This document shows positions 59,821 to 64,000 of a stretch of 64,000 nucleotides of DNA, in pieces. The first letter of the stretch is position 1, and each line of letters opens with the position of its first letter. The notes beneath the pieces were generated by a model, which had not been told where the DNA came from, ran no database searches, and saw only the letters and a program-made list of their open reading frames with translations. The translations under genes were made by a program, and so were the position numbers. Location: positions 28,278 to 92,277 of the forward strand of contig NZ_JAVDWU010000016.1 of NCBI RefSeq assembly GCF_031457455.1, in the 5' to 3' direction. The DNA is from Hydrogenophaga palleronii_A. GTDB taxonomy: Bacteria > Pseudomonadota > Gammaproteobacteria > Burkholderiales > Burkholderiaceae_C.

Positions 59821-61113
59821 ATGCAAGATTTCGACGTCATCGTCATCGGCGCGGGTGCGGCCGGTCTGTTCTGTGCCGGCATTGCGGGTCAACGCAGGCT
59901 GCGTGTGCTGGTGCTCGACCACAGCGAGAAGGTGGCCGAAAAGGTGCGCATTTCCGGCGGCGGGCGCGCCAACTTCACCAACCGCGACATTGACGTGCGC
60001 CAGCCGCACAAACATTTTCTGAGCGAGAACCCGAATTTCTGCCGCTCGGCCCTGTCGCGCTACACACCGGCCGATTTCATCGAACTGGTGCAGAAGCACG
60101 GCATTGCCTTCCACGAAAAGCACAAGGGCCAGCTGTTCTGTGATCGCTCGGCCGAAGACCTGATCCAGATGCTGCTGCGCGAATGCGAGGCCGGTGGCGT
60201 GCAGCGCTGGCAACCCTGCGCGGTCAAAGGCGTGCGCGTCAGCGGCGAATCGACCTACGAGATCGATACCGACCGTGGCACCGTGACCAGCCGCACCGTG
60301 GTGATTGCCACGGGAGGTTTGTCCATCCCCAAGATCGGCGCCACCGACTTCGGTTACCGCATCGCCAGGCAGTTTGGCTTGCGGCTGGTGGAACCCCGCC
60401 CCGGTCTGGTGCCACTCACCTTTGACGGCGATGGCTGGGTCCCGTATGCCAACCTGGCCGGACTCGCCCTGCCCGTGCAGATCGAGACAGGTGGCCATGT
60501 CAGCCCCCACGCTCCGCCGCTGCGCGGGTCGCTGCCCCCCGAGGGGACGCCTTCTGCCTTGGGGCGGCCCGGCGGCAAAAGGAAGAACCTCGTCACCTTC
60601 CACGAAGACCTGCTGTTTACCCACCGCGGTCTTTCCGGGCCGGCCATCCTGCAGATCTCCAGCTACTGGCGCGACGACACGCCGATCCGCCTGAACCTGG
60701 CACCCGACGTGAACCTCACCGAAGCTCTGGCGCGCGCCAAGGTTACATCGCGCAAACTGCTTGCCAATGAGCTGGCCAGTGTCGTGCCAAGCCGACTGGC
60801 TGACGCTTGGGTGCAGCAGGACGCCGACTGGCAGCGACCCGTGGCCGAAGCCACAGACAAGGCCCTGGCCCGGTTGGCCGAGCGCCTGTCGCGCTGGGAA
60901 ATCACTCCCACCGGCTGCGAGGGCTACAAAAAGGCCGAAGTCACGCTCGGCGGCGTGGACACGCGCGATCTGTCGTCACAGACCATGGAATCGAAGCAGG
61001 CCGGGCTGTATTTCATTGGTGAAGTGGTGGATGTGACCGGCTGGCTGGGTGGCTACAACTTCCAGTGGGCCTGGTCCAGCGCGCATGCGTGTGCATGTGC
61101 CATCCCCTTGTAG
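59821..61113 (+). CDS. HI0933-family FAD-dependent flavoprotein
   Basis: A 430-residue flavoprotein. The FAD-binding VIVIGAGAAGLFCAGIA is at residues 7-23, followed by the family motif KVRISGGGRANFTN, then VIATGGLSIPKIGATDFGY near 162, the FTHRGLSGPA segment near 266 and a C-terminal GEVVDVTGWLGGYNFQWAWSSG-like end. The length exceeds the usual 390-410 because about 25 residues near 228-254 are encoded by a palindromic repeat read in frame. The enzymatic role of this family is not established. It lies between the repeat and rpsU. Confidence 0.9.
   Translation: MQDFDVIVIGAGAAGLFCAGIAGQRRLRVLVLDHSEKVAEKVRISGGGRANFTNRDIDVRQPHKHFLSENPNFCRSALSRYTPADFIELVQKHGIAFHEKHKGQLFCDRSAEDLIQMLLRECEAGGVQRWQPCAVKGVRVSGESTYEIDTDRGTVTSRTVVIATGGLSIPKIGATDFGYRIARQFGLRLVEPRPGLVPLTFDGDGWVPYANLAGLALPVQIETGGHVSPHAPPLRGSLPPEGTPSALGRPGGKRKNLVTFHEDLLFTHRGLSGPAILQISSYWRDDTPIRLNLAPDVNLTEALARAKVTSRKLLANELASVVPSRLADAWVQQDADWQRPVAEATDKALARLAERLSRWEITPTGCEGYKKAEVTLGGVDTRDLSSQTMESKQAGLYFIGEVVDVTGWLGGYNFQWAWSSAHACACAIPL
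60508..60575 (+). repeat. Repeat-like GC palindrome inside the flavoprotein gene
   Basis: The DNA encoding residues about 230-252 contains GCCGCTGCGCGG, CCCCCCGAGGGG and GGGGCGGCCCGGC blocks resembling the intergenic repeats in this window. It stays in frame and codes for a proline/glycine-rich loop. Confidence 0.5.
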
Positions 61114-61148
61114 TGCCACATTTGCCCACCTCTCAGCGATCCAACCCC

Positions 61149-61176
61149 TTGCCGGCGGCTGGCGAAGGGCTATAAT
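61149..61176 (+). promoter_or_regulatory. rpsU promoter
   Basis: TTGCCG and TATAAT are separated by 16 bases, a good sigma-70 promoter about 127 bases upstream of rpsU. The leader contains a long-range GCGGAAA/TTTCCGC pairing (61234-61280). Confidence 0.75.
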
Positions 61177-61302
61177 CCAAGGCTTTGCTGGCAAATACCC
61201 GTCTGCCAATACTAGTTAACGACGGGACTTTTTGCGGAAACGACGCCCGGGCCCGATCTTCCCGGTCATCCTCTTTCCGCGCAATCTGGATCACTTTCGC
61301 CA

Positions 61303-61515
61303 ATGACGACCATCCGTGTAAAAGACAACGAACCCTTCGACGTCGCCCTGCGCCGTTTCAAGCGCACCATCGAAAAACTCGGCCTGCTGACCGATCTGCG
61401 CGCCCGCGAGTTTTACGAAAAGCCCACCGCCGAGCGCAAGCGCAAGAAAGCAGCCGCCGTCAAGCGCCACTACAAGCGTGTGCGCTCGATGCAGTTGCCC
61501 AAGAAGCTGTACTGA
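61303..61515 (+). CDS. rpsU: 30S ribosomal protein S21
   Basis: A 70-residue basic ribosomal protein. DNEPFDVALRRFKRTIEK and the REFYEKPTAERKRKKAAAVKR stretch are characteristic. It has its own promoter and terminator and is monocistronic here, unlike the rpsU-dnaG-rpoD operon of enterics. Confidence 0.97.
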   Translation: MTTIRVKDNEPFDVALRRFKRTIEKLGLLTDLRAREFYEKPTAERKRKKAAAVKRHYKRVRSMQLPKKLY

Positions 61516-61548
61516 TCTCCCCGCATCCAGCGTTGCTGGACTGGCACC

Positions 61549-61585
61549 AAAAAAACCCGCTCGGGACGCCGCAGCGGGTTTTTTT
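61549..61585 (+). terminator. Intrinsic terminator of rpsU
   Basis: AAACCCGCT pairs with AGCGGGTTT around an 11-base loop, followed by a run of seven T. The stem extends through A-T pairs and would also serve the convergent lysR gene. Confidence 0.9.
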
Positions 61586-61610
61586 GTATCTGCGGCCGGC
61601 CAAAGTCGCC

Positions 61611-62522
61611 TCAAGTCAGGCGCAAACGCTGAACCAGCGCCTGCGCCGCCTCGCCCAAAGCCGCCTCGAAATCGCTGCGCAACGGATGCGTATCACGCCA
61701 GCGAGGCGTCATCACCGCCACCTGAAAGGGAATGGAGACACTGAGCGGGCGCACCACCAGCCCATCACCGGCCATGGCCAGCGCCGTCAGGGGATTGACG
61801 ATGCCCAGACCCAGCCCCTCACGTACCAGCGCACAGACCGACACCGCACTCGCTGTTTCCAGGCGCAGTTCGCGCTGCACGCCCCCGCCTTCGAAGAGTG
61901 CGTCGATCTGCAGCCGGTAAGGGTCGGACGGCGACAGGCTGATGAAGGGCTGGTTTTCAAAATCAGCCGGGGTCAACTGTGCGCGGGCGCACAAGGGGTG
62001 TGCCGCAGGCAGCACCGCCACCTCGTCAGCCACGAGCAGCGACTGCCAGTCGCAGGCGCTGGGCGGTTCCCTGCGTTCGCTCAGGCCCAGATCAAAGCGC
62101 TGTTCAGACAGTGCCGCCTCCAGTTGCGGCGAATCCATCGGTGCGAGGCTGACCGCCGCTTCGGCCTGCCGGCCCACAAACCGCCGGATCGCATCCGGCA
62201 GCAGGGCATGGGCCAACGCAGGCAGGCAGGCCACCTGCAGCCGGCCATGTGCGTAGGAGCGCAGCGCCACAGCGGTGGCCGCGATACGGTCCAGCCCAAC
62301 GTACGACAAGCGCACTTCTTCCATCAAGGCCAACGCGCGCGCCGTGGGCTGCAGGCGGCCCTTGCGGCGGTCGAACAGCACCAGGCCCAGCAGCTGTTCC
62401 AAGCGCGCGATTTCGCGGCTCACCGTGGGCTGCGAGGTGTGCAGCAGTTCGGCAGCGCGCGTGACGTGCCCTGCCTGCATGACGGCGCGAAACACCTCGA
62501 TCTGACGGTGGGTCAGTCTCAT
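61611..62522 (-). CDS. lysR: LysR, activator of lysA
   Basis: A 303-residue LysR-type regulator divergent from lysA, the arrangement of the founding LysR, which activates diaminopimelate decarboxylase expression. Helix-turn-helix AGHVTRAAELLHTSQPTVSREIARLE lies at residues 17-42. The start at 62522 (MRLTHRQIEVF) matches the family; the long upstream extension is shadow of lysA. Confidence 0.9.
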   Translation of the reverse strand: MRLTHRQIEVFRAVMQAGHVTRAAELLHTSQPTVSREIARLEQLLGLVLFDRRKGRLQPTARALALMEEVRLSYVGLDRIAATAVALRSYAHGRLQVACLPALAHALLPDAIRRFVGRQAEAAVSLAPMDSPQLEAALSEQRFDLGLSERREPPSACDWQSLLVADEVAVLPAAHPLCARAQLTPADFENQPFISLSPSDPYRLQIDALFEGGGVQRELRLETASAVSVCALVREGLGLGIVNPLTALAMAGDGLVVRPLSVSIPFQVAVMTPRWRDTHPLRSDFEAALGEAAQALVQRLRLT

Positions 62523-62530
62523 ATCAAGAA

Positions 62531-62544
62531 TGAATATGCATTCA
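62531..62544. promoter_or_regulatory. Palindromic operator in the lysR-lysA gap
   Basis: TGAAT-ATGC-ATTCA is a perfect inverted repeat in an AT-rich 70-base gap between the two divergent starts. It is a likely LysR binding site. Confidence 0.5.
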
Positions 62545-62592
62545 AAAACAAAGCATTTTGCAACATGGTCGCAAAAGCGCATCATCCGACCC

Positions 62593-63831
62593 ATGAATCC
62601 ATTCGATCCCGCCACCCTCACCCGTCTGGCCCGCGAGCACGGCACCCCTCTGTGGGTGTACGACGCGCCCACCATTCGCCAACGCATCGCCGACCTCCGT
62701 TCCTTTGATTCCATCCGTTTTGCACAGAAGGCCAACGCCAACACCCATCTGCTGCGGCTCATGCGCGAACAAGGCGTGGTGGTTGACGCCGTTTCACGCG
62801 GCGAGATCGAGCGTGCGCTGGCCGCTGGCTACACGGCTGCCCCTGCAGCCTGCGGCGCCAGCGGCATCGTCTTCACCGCCGACCTCTTCGACCACGACAC
62901 GCTCGACACGGTGGTGCGCCACAAGGTGCCGGTGAATGCGGGATCGACCGACATGCTGGACCAGCTGGGTGCGCGCTCACCCGGCCACCGCGTGTGGCTG
63001 CGCATCAATCCGGGCTTTGGTCACGGCCACAGCAACAAAACCAACACCGGCGGCGAACACAGCAAGCACGGCATCTGGCACACCGAACTGCCGAAAGCCC
63101 TGGCCGCCATCCAGCGCCACGGGCTCCACCTGGTGGGCCTGCACATGCACATCGGCTCCGGTGTGGACTACGGCCACCTGCAGCAGGTCTGCGCGGCCAT
63201 GGTGGCCCTGGTGAAGGACAGCGGCTGCACGCTGGAGGCCATCTCGGCCGGTGGTGGCCTGTCCATCCCCTATCGCGAGGGCGAAGCGCGCATCGATACC
63301 GCGCACTACTTCAGCCTGTGGGATGCGGCACGGCGCGAGATCGCCACTCACCTGAATCGCGACGTGCACCTGGAGATCGAACCCGGCCGCTACCTGGTGG
63401 CCGAAGCCGGTGTGCTGCTGGCCGAGGTGCGCGCCACCAAATGGCAAGGCGGCCAGCACTTCACCCTGGTCGACGCCGGCTTCTCCGACCTGATGCGCCC
63501 GGCCATGTACGGCGCATTTCATGGCATGAGCCTGCTCGCGCCGGATGCTGGTCAACGCCCTTTGCGGCACACGGTGGTGGCGGGGCCGTTGTGCGAATCG
63601 GGCGACGTGTTCACCCAGGAAGAAGGCGGCGTGGTCCTGACGCGCGAACTGCCCGAAGCACGTGTCGGCGACCTGCTGGTGCTGCACGATGCCGGTGCCT
63701 ACGGTGCCTCCATGTCCAGCAACTACAACAGCCGCCCGCTGGCCGCAGAAGTGCTGGTGGACGGTTCGGATGCGCGATTGATTCGGCGGCGCCAGCGGGT
63801 GGAGGAGTTATTGGGACTGGAGGAGGTGTAG
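62593..63831 (+). CDS. lysA: Diaminopimelate decarboxylase
   Basis: A 412-residue PLP enzyme that converts meso-diaminopimelate to lysine. The Schiff-base lysine K46 is in FAQKANANTHLL; HMHIGSGVDY, ISAGGGLSIPY, EPGRYLVAEAG and the active-site cysteine in GPLCESGD follow in order. The ATG at 62593 gives the usual N-terminus; the upstream frame crosses the operator. A repeat starts one base after the stop codon. Confidence 0.95.
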   Translation: MNPFDPATLTRLAREHGTPLWVYDAPTIRQRIADLRSFDSIRFAQKANANTHLLRLMREQGVVVDAVSRGEIERALAAGYTAAPAACGASGIVFTADLFDHDTLDTVVRHKVPVNAGSTDMLDQLGARSPGHRVWLRINPGFGHGHSNKTNTGGEHSKHGIWHTELPKALAAIQRHGLHLVGLHMHIGSGVDYGHLQQVCAAMVALVKDSGCTLEAISAGGGLSIPYREGEARIDTAHYFSLWDAARREIATHLNRDVHLEIEPGRYLVAEAGVLLAEVRATKWQGGQHFTLVDAGFSDLMRPAMYGAFHGMSLLAPDAGQRPLRHTVVAGPLCESGDVFTQEEGGVVLTRELPEARVGDLLVLHDAGAYGASMSSNYNSRPLAAEVLVDGSDARLIRRRQRVEELLGLEEV

Positions 63832-63832
63832 T

Positions 63833-63913
63833 ACCCCCTTGCGCCGCTTTGCGGCGTCCCCCCTCTCTGGCGCGCCTTCGGCGTTTGGAGGAGGGACGCA
63901 CCCTGAGGCCCGG
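63833..63913 (+). repeat. Stop-adjacent GC-rich palindromic repeat (type B)
   Basis: Starts one base after the lysA stop and matches the element after gdhB (2095-2170) in the same orientation relative to the upstream gene. It shares GCGCCGCT, CCCCCCTCTCTGGCGC, CCTTCGGC and GGCCCGGC blocks. Confidence 0.6.
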
Positions 63914-63921
63914 CAAAGGTT

Positions 63922-63999
63922 CTATGGTTTGTTGTCAAGCGACTGGGGTATGCGTTGCGGATCAAACGGTTTGCCGGTGCGCCAAACGGCAAAGGCGAT
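63922..63999 (-). pseudogene. C-terminal end of a gene entering from the right; IS110-like transposase tail?
   Basis: A minus-strand frame with no start in the window ends in TAG at 63922-63924. Its last 25 residues read AFAVWRTGKPFDPQR and then LDNKP. The VWRTGKPFDP stretch resembles the C-terminal end of IS110-family transposases. Only the tail is visible, so whether the gene is intact, and whether the family is right, cannot be judged. Confidence 0.35.
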
Positions 64000-64000
64000 G

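Noticed and set aside
1..64000. CRISPR arrays, rRNA genes, prophage or integrase genes
   Set aside because: No regularly spaced direct repeats, rRNA sequence or phage-like genes were found on reading the window.

Overview
The window is high-GC chromosomal DNA, most likely from a betaproteobacterium of the Burkholderiales, family Comamonadaceae (Hydrogenophaga/Acidovorax-like). The support is indirect: a 14-gene nuoA-N operon followed by a DUF2818 gene, the order rpsO-pnp-quinone oxidoreductase-tpiA-secG-tRNA-Leu-nuo, a 1538-residue NAD-glutamate dehydrogenase, and palindromic GC-rich repeats placed directly after stop codons. No rRNA, CRISPR array, prophage or complete insertion sequence was seen.

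Layout. 0.2-8.6 kb: an MsbA-type ABC exporter (+) faces the giant glutamate dehydrogenase (-), followed by DUF1178, Nudix and DUF2818 genes. 8.7-28.6 kb: one long minus-strand housekeeping block. Read in the direction of transcription it is rpsO, pnp, a quinone oxidoreductase, tpiA, secG, tRNA-Leu(GAG) and nuoABCDEFGHIJKLMN. 28.6-36.7 kb: mixed genes (lipoprotein, methyltransferase, LysR regulator, aminotransferase, two solitary branched-chain-amino-acid-type binding proteins, tsaD), with a 235-bp MITE-like element bounded by a 5-bp direct repeat. 36.7-55.8 kb: a nitrate assimilation island. 55.9-64 kb: sterol-desaturase-family protein, LysR regulator, a PilJ/chemoreceptor-like fragment, a flavoprotein, rpsU, lysR/lysA, and what looks like the tail of a transposase at the right edge.

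The nitrate island is the most interesting part. It holds a NIT-ANTAR regulator (NasR type), an ABC nitrate importer (nrtA-nrtB-nrtD), an MFS nitrate/nitrite transporter, nirB, nirD, nasA, and cobA for the siroheme NirB needs. Interleaved are an ANTAR regulator fused to PilJ-type nitrate-sensor-like modules, a PP2C-phosphatase/Ser-Thr-kinase fusion, an exported protein with two NarX-like P-boxes between nirB and nirD, and a ybiB homologue. Three transcription units (nrtA, the MFS gene, nirB) each have a near-consensus sigma-54 promoter. Each is followed at or just after the predicted +1 by RNA hairpins with six-base loops carrying A at position 1 and G at position 4, the signature of ANTAR-bound antitermination leaders. 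In the nrtA leader the second hairpin is mutually exclusive with a 16-bp terminator stem, so the whole switch can be read from sequence. This suggests general nitrogen control (NtrC/sigma-54) at initiation combined with nitrate control (ANTAR) at elongation. All regulatory statements are inferences from sequence.
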